NCBI GenBank assembly: GCA_944470555.2
Contig: OX104130.1
Coordinates: 49,075,491-49,139,490, forward strand
DNA from: Heterobilharzia americana
Lineage: Eukaryota; Platyhelminthes; Trematoda; Strigeidida; Schistosomatidae
Direction of reading: 5' to 3'
DNA length: 64,000 bases
Part shown: positions 37,661 to 52,712 of the stretch, piece by piece
How the letters are laid out: each line of letters begins with the position of its first letter
Position numbering within the stretch: the stretch's first letter is position 1
The notes under the pieces: generated by a model
What the model saw: only the letters and a program-made list of their open reading frames with translations
What the model was told of the DNA's origin: nothing
Databases searched by the model: none
Translations under genes and position numbers: made by a program

Positions 37661-38059
37661 ACTGAGTTGTTGCTCTGAAATTTCATTTCAAAAATAATAT
37701 TTGTCAAGTATAGTGCTTCTCAGGCATACATTCAAACTGTGTGAAAAATCGGTCTATTTCGCTAACCCATCTAATAATACCAAATCGTTGACAGATTGTG
37801 TACAGACAGCTCAAATGCTTCTGGCGTTCGTTCGTAAGAAAGACATGAATGAATGCTTTACTAAGACATCAAGAAATATTCAGCGAAGATGTAAAACATG
37901 TCGATCGGATATGCCGAAATTTCTGTTCTTCTTCGAACGCGTAGTTTGTTTCTTGAATCTTCTGCTGGAAGCTATTTGATTTTTTATGGTTGTCTCAACT
38001 CTAAGAAGGCCCACTTCATAAGTAATGAGGATGTTTACTTGATACTTTCACAGTTGAAA
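37661..38059 (+). repeat. Left arm of 399-bp near-perfect inverted repeat around PLE-2
   Basis: Reverse complement of 39157-39555. Both arms are 399 bp and I find one mismatch (37666 versus 39550). The arm lies beyond the 3' end of PLE-2. An open frame running through this arm continues past its inner border to 38158, whereas in the other arm it breaks at the PLE junction. That suggests this arm is the native copy. Confidence 0.93.
37701..37979 (+). CDS. Open frame of unknown function within the inverted repeat, possible exon
   Basis: I do not recognise a function. The frame is open for about 92 codons (the first codon is TTG, so there is no clear start) and includes CEKSVYFANPSNNTKSL and the Cys/Arg-rich RRCKTCRSDMPK. 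Its amino-acid make-up is more varied than the AT-driven frames around it, and TTCTCAG at 37714-37720 could be a splice acceptor. A second frame (37898-38158) overlaps it and reads GYAEISVLLRTRSLFLESS and then FISNEDVYLILSQL. Only one of them could be real. The same 92 codons are repeated unchanged on the minus strand at 39237-39515. It may be a host exon caught in the duplication or chance. Confidence 0.22.
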   Translation: MSSIVLLRHTFKLCEKSVYFANPSNNTKSLTDCVQTAQMLLAFVRKKDMNECFTKTSRNIQRRCKTCRSDMPKFLFFFERVVCFLNLLLEAI

Positions 38060-39156
38060 AGCAAGAAATATTGCTTTACAGCGTTGATGAACAGTATTAG
38101 TCACATTATTTTGCATCAACATGGAGCAAATAAACCTGGGTTATATTTTGCGATTTAAAAGTTACATTTCGTTTAGTTGATTCAACGAACTGATAGCATT
38201 TAAACTCACCATTTAAAAGTGGGAAACAGAACTATACTGCATTTCTAAAAAGTCAAATATGAACGAAGAATATTCTTTCCAATAACTTCTCATCAAGTTC
38301 TACAGTTATAACATCAATTTCGTTAACATATTAATAGCCAGAATTTCCGGCATTTAGAAATAGGTATGGAATTATAATTAAAATTTGACTCTTCAAGATT
38401 GTGGATGGTAGTGTAATCTTTATTTTTCGTCTCCACTCTCTTGTTTGCTTTCTTTTTAAAATAAAGACAAAACTTAGAAAAATAAAAGTTATGTACTACC
38501 AAAGGATGAAATGTGTAGATAATCAAAGTCTAAACATATACGAAAGCATGTGTGAAAAGGAGGGAAGCAAGGGGAAGAATTTAAATAAGCTTTAATAAAC
38601 ATATTTATCAGGTTTTCTCTGACCAAGGCAAAGATAAAGACTGCACAAACTTTTTCTGCACACAAAGACTACGTTTGTTTTCTCTAATTCACATTTCCTC
38701 AGCTATAAGCAAAATGTTTGTGAGAGTTCTGTTTGAAAGACTTTGTGAAATACGATAGATGATCTTGAACACTTTGGTCTTATTTATTACTTGACCACTG
38801 TCGACTAAATGTGACAGAGTTGAGCTTGGTATTGACTTCCCTTTTACCTTTCCTAGCCATGACGGTAGGCGCTCAGCAAAAGTTTTGTTAAGCTGCCTAG
38901 TTTTACGCCCAATATAACTCTCTCCAAAAGAACAGCTGAATTGATAAATACAGATCGAAATGGCAGAACTAAGTAGCTTGCCTTTTGTCAGGGCAACAAT
39001 TATCAGGCGACTAGAAAATGATAAGCAGAGGTTAGCAATATAAAAGGTCCATCTGATGGCCGTAGACAGCCTGTAGAATAGAACTTCACTAGGTGTGTCT
39101 CTTTTGAATTGGAGCTTCTTGAATATTTATTTCTTCTGGATAACAATTTGATCAGA
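38060..39156 (-). mobile_element. PLE-2: 5'-truncated Penelope-like element between inverted arms
   Basis: Contains the C-terminal part of a PLE (38608-39156) followed by about 550 bp of AT-rich 3' UTR to 38060. The 399-bp inverted arms begin exactly at both ends. With one arm mismatch and only two stops in the coding relic, it appears to be the youngest of the PLE insertions in the window. Confidence 0.82.
38608..39156 (-). pseudogene. PLE-2 linker and GIY-YIG endonuclease, one frame with two stops
   Basis: A single minus-strand frame of 183 codons. After SDQIVIQKK and a TAA (39127-39129) it reads KKLQFKRDTPSE, the RLSTAIRWTFYIAN linker, then the endonuclease: CIYQFSCSFGESYIGRKTRQ, FAERLPSWLGK, SSTLSHLVDSGQ, FKIIYRISQ. 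It continues as AEEM, a TGA (38689-38691), and the family tail LCVQKKFVQSLSLPWSEKT with the terminal stop at 38608. The YIGR box and the conserved HLVDSG block are intact. In PLEs this endonuclease sits C-terminal to a telomerase-like reverse transcriptase and cuts the target. The RT is absent here; similarity starts at the arm border. Apart from the two stops the frame is clean. Confidence 0.87.
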
Positions 39157-39555
39157 TTTCAACTGTGAAAGTATCAAGTAAACATCCTCATTACTTATGA
39201 AGTGGGCCTTCTTAGAGTTGAGACAACCATAAAAAATCAAATAGCTTCCAGCAGAAGATTCAAGAAACAAACTACGCGTTCGAAGAAGAACAGAAATTTC
39301 GGCATATCCGATCGACATGTTTTACATCTTCGCTGAATATTTCTTGATGTCTTAGTAAAGCATTCATTCATGTCTTTCTTACGAACGAACGCCAGAAGCA
39401 TTTGAGCTGTCTGTACACAATCTGTCAACGATTTGGTATTATTAGATGGGTTAGCGAAATAGACCGATTTTTCACACAGTTTGAATGTATGCCTGAGAAG
39501 CACTATACTTGACAAATATTATTTTTGAAATGAAATTTCAGAGCAACAATTCAGT
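39157..39555 (-). repeat. Right arm of 399-bp near-perfect inverted repeat around PLE-2
   Basis: Inverted partner of 37661-38059. It abuts the truncated 5' end of PLE-2. It carries the duplicate of the 92-codon frame (39237-39515, minus), identical at the amino-acid level. Confidence 0.93.
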
Positions 39556-39962
39556 GTCACTTCGATGCATGCTTATGCCATTATTTGAAGGTTTGTTAAA
39601 GGTTAGGTTTTCAAACTATACTTGAGGTGTTTGGAACTTACGGAAACTGGAATCGGGAGCGGTTCTGGTAAAAAATTGCACATCATGTGAAAAGTTTCTT
39701 GTCTACAATAGGTTCTTACCACTCATTGAAGCTTTTTTTAAATTAATTTCACATTAGATTTCCATAATATTAAGATTTACCGTTTTACTTTATGTTGGTG
39801 TATTTTTAAACTCTGATCGTATTTCACTTTTGATATAATTTTTTTCGCTTATTGTTTTGTAGATCTTTGCTCTTTATTTTATCACATTTTAGACCACATG
39901 ATGATGGATGACATGGAGTCCATCTGCTTAGTTGGCGCTAGTAGTTGTTTTCATAACTCAGT
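39556..39962. other. AT-rich non-coding stretch
   Basis: Nothing recognised. Confidence 0.4.
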
Positions 39963-40130
39963 TGCCTGGTGGATAATAATGGCGACTGAAGCCATCGGTC
40001 CTGCTTTCAAGTCTTAGTGGAAACCAAACTAATTACTGGGAGGCATGTGCGCTTAGATGACAAGTTCAAAACGAGACAAAAAGCGCCTCCTGAATTATAT
40101 TGCTAGTCCCCATCCATCCTTATTATCAAA
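39963..40130 (+). mobile_element. Decayed Sm-alpha-type SINE fragment
   Basis: TACTGGGAGGCATGTGCGCT followed by TAGATGACAAG, ACGAGACAAAAAGCGCCTCC and TTGCTAGTCCCCATCCATC matches, in order, the segment before the hammerhead, its core, stem III and 3' end in the 20.9-kb copy. CTGACGA and GAAA are both mutated, so the ribozyme is dead. Confidence 0.55.
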
Positions 40131-43100
40131 AGAATGAACTTTTCAAGCTAACTAACATATATGTACGATATAACTGTTCATTTCAGTCGTCTGTAGTCGG
40201 CAAGATATTTACTTTCGTGTAACAACTAGATATCTTATAATGTAGTACAACAGAAACTGAACCTGAGTCTTAAATTTTAACTTATGGTATTCAAAATAAG
40301 CTGCTCTAAATTCCTAACATAGTTCGCATTGTCAGGAGCTGTGACACGAATCCTTAGTTACTTCAGACGCATTATTTAGTCGCTTTATCGGTTTATTAGT
40401 TTTCATGAGTTTCGTTATTCTGTTTATTTGTTGATCGATAAATGTTTCATCCTACTATCATTTTGAGCATCATACTTTTTTTCTTTCGTTTATCAGTATG
40501 CCTACCTAACTAGTGCCTCTAGACTTTGTAAGTTATTGTAAGAACGCAAACAAGTATTTTCACGGACATAGTTCAAGATTAAACTGACATTTTATTGTCG
40601 TCAGTCTGTTTATTTACTGACTATTTCTTCTCCAGTTAGGCGACAAGCTCGAATCGCCAGCAGGCAGGAAGAGTTTCATTACCCGGTAATCTTCGTTGGT
40701 TGGTTAGTTAGTCAGTGACACTCACAGTTCACAGTTTACTTCATTTGTAGGATCAATATCGTTAATTAAACTTCCAAGTAAGAACAAATAAATTGCAATG
40801 TAACTCGCCGAGTATTTTTATCATTATCGTGTTACGTACACTGCAAATAATTACTGCCACAAAAATTCTACTCCTTGTGTTTTCAAAATCCATTCAAGAA
40901 AATGGTTATCTACCAACAGTACTGTACTGTTGATTACTTCAAATATATGAATATGCTTTTTGCATGGGTACAACCATAAGTGTATGAATAGTATTTTCTT
41001 CTGAATAAAATATTTTGTCCAGTCAAAGAACTATCCAAATAAGCGAGTATGTGAGAGGAGAGATTTGCACAAAATTCCTTCCATTTGTACAGATACAATC
41101 TAAGGTCAGTTCTGACAAAACAAATCACTGAATTAACAACAACCGTGATGCACTAGATATTCTGCATTTTCCCCAATTTCTACGTCCCCTAGAATGAATT
41201 TTGATGATCAATTATTATTTAAGCATACATCCATGACATTTATCATGATTTGTTGTCATTTTGATGTGGTTATGGCATTTGTATGTTCAAAAAAAAGAAA
41301 CTATTCTAGTGTTACTTTTTTCTACAGATGCAAAGAAGAAAGGGATTATCTTTAAATTGATATTTATCTCAAGTCAAAAACCATGAAGGAATTAAACGCA
41401 AACGGGAAGTCATGATAGTTCAGTTTAAATGTGATATGTCAATTAACAGAAGTGCCAGAAATGTCATCAAAGCGAAAACTGAGAATTCATCTAAAGACCA
41501 GTTATTTTCAGGTTGATGAAGCTTGTGAAGATTTCATAGTCAGTAAACAACAGTTACCAGTCAAAGGATGATATGCAACTACTTTCATTTATCCAATTAG
41601 CTGAAGTTAGCACTCAACTTCCGGGTACCCTAGCATCAGATTTCTGCTTTCAAGGACTTTGGATCGTGTATTGGATGGTCTACTGCATCACATGAGCTTG
41701 TCGTATGGCAAAACATGTTTCTTCTGCCACATAAGTTTATATGTACCTAAGGAAGCATAACAGTTAATTAAGTGGTCATAAATTTTGTCGGAAAGTTTAT
41801 CTATCTGATAAGCGATAAGTATTTGGAACTTTCAAAGTTTTTGACTTCGAAACAGTTGAAATCTTTATTTGTTGTAAGATATTGCTTCGTAGAGGATATT
41901 CTTTTCGGAGGTGTTTCATTATACTCCAAGTTAGAATCTTTTCCCAGTACTTCATTGATTATTAAGGTTAGTGCATTAGAATATATCGGCAACCTTAGTA
42001 ACTAAAGGTGATCTTCATCAGTGAATAGTTGGTTAAAGAAGTAGTAAAGGTTTGAAGAAAAACCATTCAAATGAAGATTGGTATGAGGCCTAACTAATTC
42101 TGGCAGATTTATATTTGAAGCTGTATCTGTCTAAAGATATATCTGCAAAAAGATCAACACTATCATAGTATACAGGTAAATCAACTTATTGTTTCTAGGA
42201 TCATTTAACTGTCAATACTTAAGGTGCTGATTAATACCATGCGGATACCTACAAAAGTTTTTGATTCTGCACGCCCAGCCAGGTGATTCAAATATATACT
42301 GGAAGTTAGACATTACCGAATAAAGACGTATGACCAGGTTTGGAAATTAAATTATTTATTTCGTCCTCTTCTTTCGTGTACGCATGGACTTCCTTGTGAT
42401 GATTTTGTATGACTAATGAAAACTAGAATTATTCAGAACTGTTGGTATGATAATTTATGGAATACTGTCTGAAGTGATAGTGCGAGAGCATTGGTTTGAA
42501 TAAGCGAATGTGAAATAATTAGTTTATTCTTTTGGAAGCTAAGGTGACTGCTACGAATACCTTTATAATTTGATTTCAGTTTTCATAAACCTGACAAGTT
42601 CACATACAGAACTGATGCATCAGCCTCCTTCGCAAGTCTATTTTATAACCTGATATCTATTAGGATATAAACAGTGTTTGATAAAAAATCTTTATAACAC
42701 GGTGATGTAGTTGTGGCAAGCTGGTGAAGTGATAGGGAGCAAACAGCAACTAAAAATCTATTTGTTAAAAAAATAAGGTCAGTTAGAGATGCTGGGATAA
42801 GATTGACATCAAACTTCTATCAATAAGATAAATCTGTTTCTGCAACACATTTTGTTCAATAAGAAAGATGTAGGTGTCATATTTTTTACTGCCACTGAAT
42901 TTTGAAATTCGCACGTACACATGAAAGCAGTTATATAATAAAAAGTAGGTGGGTGACAAGGCAAATTATTGAAAAATACCCTCTCAGAAGACTAGAGTCA
43001 AAGAGTATGAGAATTTAATAGCAACCCAACTCGTGAGTATTAATCAAACATAAGTCATGAGATGGATGCACAAAGTGGATGGATAATGATTCAATAAAAA

Positions 43101-43346
43101 TAGAATTCCATGTTACTAATATTCGTAGAGTAGACTAGTATCGAGACGAAGAATTCAGAGGGTCAGGAGCTAATCTCCCATTGTCTTAGTATCTCAAAAT
43201 TCATTATTTGTAAACCATTCAAAAATTCAGTTAAGGATGAGACGAAATAAATTTAATTCAGTTTTTCTGCAAGACTCTTTGTTGTAGATCTATGTAAACT
43301 CTGGGAGTCCGCCTGGTGAATAACACAAGACCGTTATGTTTAACCA
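40131..43346. other. AT-rich non-coding stretch
   Basis: No gene recognised; the overlapping antisense frames at 41772-42005 and 41801-41992 carry no domain. Confidence 0.4.
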
Positions 43347-43359
43347 AAACTGAACCAAG
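43347..43359. repeat. Probable target-site duplication, 3' side of RTE copy D
   Basis: AAACTGAACCAAG here and AAACTGAATCAGG at 46978-46990 agree at 11 of 13 positions and lie directly outside the two ends of copy D. The two mismatches fit the age suggested by the decay of the element. Confidence 0.7.
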
Positions 43360-46977
<3,618 letters not shown>

Positions 46978-46990
46978 AAACTGAATCAGG
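46978..46990. repeat. Probable target-site duplication, 5' side of RTE copy D
   Basis: Partner of 43347-43359 (11/13 positions). Confidence 0.7.
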
Positions 46991-49429
46991 ATTCAGAATT
47001 TATTACCTTCCATTTCTGCTGCGTTTTTCATCATAATAGAATATTTCTCCGATTACAAGAAATATCCCTTCGGTTGATGATCTCAAGAATAGTTTATTCG
47101 TTTTAGTCAAGACTCATGATGCTCCAGGGTAAATTTCAAAACATTGCAGTTGAAAACATACTGTGTGGATTTCTTTTCATAAAAGTATCTGTAAGTAGGT
47201 GGACTAGTATATAATGGGGTGCTGAATAGAAAATCTGTCCAGCTTAAATCCATTTTTCCATTTCATTACACATTTCTGTTTTAAGAATTCGCTTTTTGGA
47301 ACCATAAAAATAAATCTCAATCACTACAAATGATATTTTTATTTCCTTCAACAAAATTAATTTAGTCAATTAACCAACAAAAATCAGGAAAATATAACAG
47401 CAATATACTAATCACTTGAGTTAATTAGATAAAGAAACAAAATTTTCTAAGTATATCGTTGAGTTTGGATGAAAGTTAACCACTGATGAAAAATGGAAAT
47501 CTGAACAAACTGATGCAAGTTGTGTTGATGTGCGAGTGTGCTTCCCTTTTACCTCAGAGTCCGAAAGTTTACTTTTCCGCGACTTTTGCATTGTTCTCAT
47601 TGAAATTTTAGTGTTTATGCATGACATCGTCACTTCAGCTGAATAGCAAGACTAATCACATTAATAAGTGACCCTGAAAATTCATAAAATTTTGTCTGTT
47701 TCTTCGACTTAGTGGTATTGTCTTTCGCTAAAGCCATACTAGTGAAAAATGTTGTAGATCCATTTAATTATAGCACTTTTAATCGACTTACTGATACCCA
47801 AATGTAACAATGGGAAGAATAAGATGTTATGTAAACCACAGTAAAAACTGACCATCTTTTTCCAAAATTCATTCATTTGTTACAGTTGATTATAAAGCAG
47901 CTGCTTACTTCACCCGGAGACATTGTTTAGTCTTCAGATGATAGGGAGCATTTAATTATTGGTTCATTTGCTGACACCTTATTAAATAGTAGACATGGTT
48001 TGAGAACATGGATGTTTAATGAGAATAAAGCCATAGCTTTATATTTATAATTTTACTTGCGTTATGTATAGCTAGTTTCACAATATGTATCTTGACCACT
48101 TACATAGTTCACCCGGTAGATGAAGAAGATTCATACAATGAAGTCTTATGTGAGGACATGAAGCTACTTTAGCTTACTAAATTGTCATCGTTCACAAATT
48201 TACAACCGACTAAGTATAATTCACCGCCAGTCACCAATGCAGAGCACTATGCATCGAAACAACCATCGCTTCTTCACCTCCGACATAATTGCTTCTGTTA
48301 ACGTTGGAGAACAAAGAGCGAAGCTGCCACTAACCAGTATTGCATGGTTTTTTCAAGGCTATGCCTTTCTGTAAACTAACGACATTTGGTATATCTAAAA
48401 CAACATGTGTGTCTTGTAACACAGAAAACAACCACTCCCGATTTTCGCTTTCATTCGGTTATGTAACACTTCTTTACCCTCATTTTCCTCCTTAAGATTC
48501 GTCTGAAACTTGGCGTACGCAAAACTGACTTTATTTTTATCAGTCAGTCGTACGAATTTCTACCCTAACAGCCAATTCAGAATCTAACGTAACATCTCCA
48601 AGTTTTATAATTATAAGATGCACTATAAAAATTGAATGCAATAGACCAGTTTCTAATGAGCTCACCATCAACCAGTCACCAAAAGCACTCTGTTCAGCTT
48701 CTGGTCAGTCAAACAGACAGCCGGCGAAAATTGACCTTTTCTCAAACTCACCATCATTTGTAGCTTGAGGAATGAGTTTTCAAAACCCTTGAAGCATAGA
48801 ATATTTTAGTTGAAATTCTGTGCTCAAACGAATATCCACCTAGAAAATCTTATATCCTTTATCGACAATGTCAGAGGAGCTCTGTCTGAACTCACCAATC
48901 AGTAACTGTATTCTCTTTGAAACGAGATGAATAGAGTTATTGATTTTCAGATAACAGTCAATAGATATAGTGCAATTCGTAAAGTAATTCTGACTATCAG
49001 CAAAATGTCTCTGGCAGCCTTGTATGGATTTTGCAACGACTTGTCTTTGTTTTTATAAGATTCTTGATTCCAAAAATTTCAGCAACGCTTGAATACATTT
49101 ATAAACACGTAGACACACCGAAATTCCTGTATGAATCGTCAGGGGGCAGAAAAGAAGGAATATGAACACTATGAGAAATTTAGTGTTAGCAGACTAAATT
49201 TCGGATAACACTATAAGATATTCATTTAGTCAACTTTTTTTCTGAAACAAAAATAGAATAGAAAATCATACTAGCCGAAATATCATTGATGAAAAAGTTA
49301 CTCCTGTTGTTGTTTTCCCGTCTTCCGTTACCTCCAGTTCTCATTTGATAATTATTTTCTAGCATCGTCTCGTAAAAGGTCACGCATGTGCAATACACAT
49401 GAAAAGAGAACCATTTCATCCAAAAGAAA
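46991..49429. other. AT-rich non-coding stretch
   Basis: No gene recognised. The part at 48190-48360 is less AT-rich and looks like an unidentified repeat (AAATTTACAACCGACTAAGT and following), but it has no second copy in the window that I could confirm. The 3' boundary of PLE-3 is uncertain and may reach into this stretch. Confidence 0.35.
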
Positions 49430-50745
49430 TTGAAGGTGTGTTGTGGTTAAATGAAAAACTTTGTACGAACAAGTATTCAGAGTAAACCATAATTCCAAGC
49501 ACTAGTTTTAGCATAAAGGGTGAAAATATAAACGGATACTCATATTTGAATTCTTTAGTGCAATTCGTTTCGTTGATTTTGGTGAGCATTTCAGACTTTT
49601 ATCAGCTATTTTTTCAAGCAATGAATACATCATCCGCATGCCTACCGCAAATTGCTAGCTATGTATTACGTTGATTCAATGGACAGTTTTCTAGCATAGC
49701 TAGGAAACCTTCTACCAATATGGGTCCAAAACGCGAGCCGATTGGTACCCCATTTACTAACCTGTAGAGTTCCTCATGAAATTTAAAATTAACACTTATG
49801 GTACATCTAGGGAGAAATACTTTAGGCACATCCACTGGAATTCCAACATCCAATGCTTTCTGTAACTTGCTCACATATCCTGATGGAGTATTCATAAATA
49901 AGGATGTTGGATCCAGTGATATCACAGTTTTATCTTTGATGTGAACACTTTTGATCTTGTCAATAAGTTCAAATGCGTCTTTCTTATTGCGCTTGACTAT
50001 CGGTTTATGTAACGGTTTCACATAGATCCTAACCACTTTGTTACAAAATGTTAAGGTGTTTTTCGCATAACACTAATTCAACTTAGTGACACCTCTTGTT
50101 ACATGCATTTTAGACAATCCAAACAGTCCCTGCATTCATATTCCCGCAGGCCTGGTCGTTTCATATAAGCTAAAGATTATTTGTGGCTCGGTCACTTTCC
50201 TTCTCTACCTAGCTAGTTGAGTTCTTTAGTTCTTCTGTTCCTGAAATTTCGATTCCTCGGAATAGGACTCATCTTGCTTGTATAGTCACTTCTGCCAATG
50301 AGATTTACTCCTTCTCCTTTATCAAAGTAAATGATTATCCTGTTTTCATCCATTACATGTTTAATAATAGCCCCCTCATGGCTTTTCACTGAGGTGCTTC
50401 TAAATGTGCATGTGTTATTCTAATATTGTCAACTAAATTAAATATGCAATATTCTAGTTCGAAAGTGGAGGTAGGGACTGATTCACTACTTGGTGATAGA
50501 CATTTTCGAGTTTAATATCGATATCTATGCAACTAATATGATTGCGTCTGTCACAGTGTTTAATATCTGGACACAGTACATCAAGTTGAGCCATATCTAA
50601 CCCAACACCAGAATACTTGTTTATGTATCTCCATGGGTTTGCTGGAAATCTGCTTGAAGCAAACTGACTACCTAGTCCTTTCGTTAGTTCAAAAAGCCTT
50701 TTATTTGTTTCTCTCTTCGTTGCTTTACACACGTATTTCATGTAA
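49430..50745 (-). pseudogene. PLE-3: Penelope-like element, N-terminus and reverse transcriptase, broken
   Basis: The minus-strand order matches a PLE RT. The N-terminal region is at 50741-50454 (NPWRYINKYSGVGLDMAQLD, PDIKHCDRRNH). Then come IIIYFDKGEGVNLIGRSDY (PLE usually DKG.GVVL), GLFGLSKMHV (usually YGLPK.HK), motif A ISLDPTSLFMNTP, and VNGVPIGSRFGP (usually DGVAMGSPLGP), which ends at a TAG (49659-49661). In the same frame beyond that stop is HADDVFIA (49629-49640), the YxDD box with Tyr changed to His. Several frameshifts and stops separate the pieces. The endonuclease was not found downstream. The lower boundary is approximate. No inverted flanking arms were found for this copy, which is also the only one keeping its N-terminus. 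Confidence 0.8.
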
Positions 50746-52631
50746 ATAAGTTTGCGATGACCAGAGTGAGAGTTATTTGTTCAGAGGATATTTATTGGTG
50801 AAGACCTCACGTAGTATTCTGATTGAAATTGATGATCCAGATACGTCGAATGGTGAATAAATGACAGCGAAATGACGGAAGAAATACATCTCACTTGCTA
50901 ACGTGGAACTGCTTTGCATGGAAGTGCAACTAAGAGAGTAAGCTTTACTTGAGATACTTATTCAGAAACTGCGAAGATCTATCCGACGAACTTTTAATGC
51001 GGCAAAGTCGCAAGTCTTGTTTTCTATAAGCCCGTATGTAAATGGGGTTGAGAAGTCAAATGCCTGGATCGGCCGCTTCATGTTCAGTTATTCAATTCAA
51101 CTACCAGTTACGTTAGCTGATGCTACAGGAATTAGTTTTTCATACTGATGAACGTCACTCATCATGGCTAAGTAAAACGGTAGTGATATATATATATATT
51201 TACTACCTAGATACTGGTCCACCTATTTCGAAAAGACAGTGAAGATAATGTGAATTAGTTGTTATTCTACCACCATTTGCTTTGTGTCCGTCAACTTACC
51301 AAACGTCGCTAAGCATCGAATACTTCAAACAGCCTGAGTTACATGTGTCAGAGAAGCGGGTGTAGCCATTACTACTTTCTTGGGTAGTTTTGGAATCTAC
51401 AAATTCGTAGGCACCCTGTTACGCCAGATGTTTTACTTGTAAACCACCTAACTATTTGTATAAATTCCTCCATCCAATCTTTTTAGTCGGAAGTTTATCA
51501 CGTCCCTTCATTTCTGTGTATGCACTTTTCTACAGCTTGACTTGTTGTTATTATGAGACTCTCAATGTCAATTCTTCTAAGTATTCACAAAAGCTCATTT
51601 TCATTTCATACTCACATACTAACAATAAGCTTCATTCGCATGGATTTCATTATGGAAGTCAACAGAACTCATTTTAACCCTCAAGCATACGCAACCAGCA
51701 CTACAAAATTCATTGTCGCCTATTATCAACTAGCTTGAATTACAACTCCTGGTGATATTCGATTTTAAACCATCTCTTGTTACATAAGATGTATTACCAC
51801 TGACATCGCCGATTATTTTGAACTGTTTTGACGATTGCTTGCCAGATAAAATCTTGCTGTTGTTTACACATAGTTTTTCACTAAACATTATGAATACATA
51901 ACTTTACACCCTCAGGAAGAGGTTACCGGAAAAAATACACTTTGTTCATCAAACTCTTTTGAATGTTAAATGTGATGGAAACTACCGGTTTCTTAAGAGT
52001 TTGGAGCCTAGATTTTATAAAATGCAACTCAGTACTCCATGTCTCAAGCATACTCACTTCTTGGATGTAAGGCCTCATGGAACTTCTAGAATCTTCATCA
52101 TTAAACTTGACCTATCGAACTCCATAGAGAATCTATGATTAAGTACACATGTAAAAATTCTCATACACCCTCCAACTCATTTAAATACTATGAAGATAAT
52201 TTTTTAAAGCATATATAATTAACTGATTATTGAATAAATTGCTGGGTGTGATAACGTGGATTTGAGTACAACCTCAGATAACATGGATTATTTTGAACGA
52301 ACGTTGTGAGCATAAAGTACTCAGATATTTCGACTGATTAGTATTTCTAATGATGATTACATAGTGCCTTACTGCATGAGCTTCACTTGGATTGACACAC
52401 GTACTACCTTTCTCAATTTGCTCCATGATAGTTTAGTTGCTGGTATACGATAACAGATGTTATAACGAATCAAAAATTGAAACTGCATTGTATCTTTCTA
52501 ACCCAAGTGGTTTTATTTCACTCCGTTGATGAGTGTAGGGAGTGTGGATTCCAGAGGAGTATTTGTCTAGTGACGATAGACTCACCAACACAGGTATAAG
52601 TGTAAAACTTGGTCGAATATAATTTCATATT
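50746..52631. other. AT-rich non-coding stretch
   Basis: No gene recognised. A short (TA)n tract lies near 51186-51200. The frames at 51456-51677 and 51553-51738 overlap and show no domain. Confidence 0.4.
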
Positions 52632-52712
52632 AGATCCGTTTATTTGATACATAGCGAACGGTGATGAAGTATCAATGTATCACTGTTCGCTATATATCAG
52701 ACAAAAAAATCT
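52632..52712. repeat. 81-nt imperfect hairpin, pre-miRNA-like or tiny inverted repeat
   Basis: The arms 52632-52665 and 52679-52712 are each 34 nt and pair without bulges around a 13-nt loop. The best part is ATAGCGAAC paired with GTTCGCTAT, flanked by GATA/TATC and AGTGAT/ATCAC-type pairing. By hand, 27 Watson-Crick pairs, two G-U pairs and five mismatches. No homologue was recognised. A microRNA precursor, a minimal foldback or chance are all possible. Confidence 0.5.

Noticed and set aside
49430..51400. Inverted flanking arms around PLE-3
   Set aside because: I compared about 300 bp on each side and found no convincing inverted match, so PLE-3 is not counted as an example.
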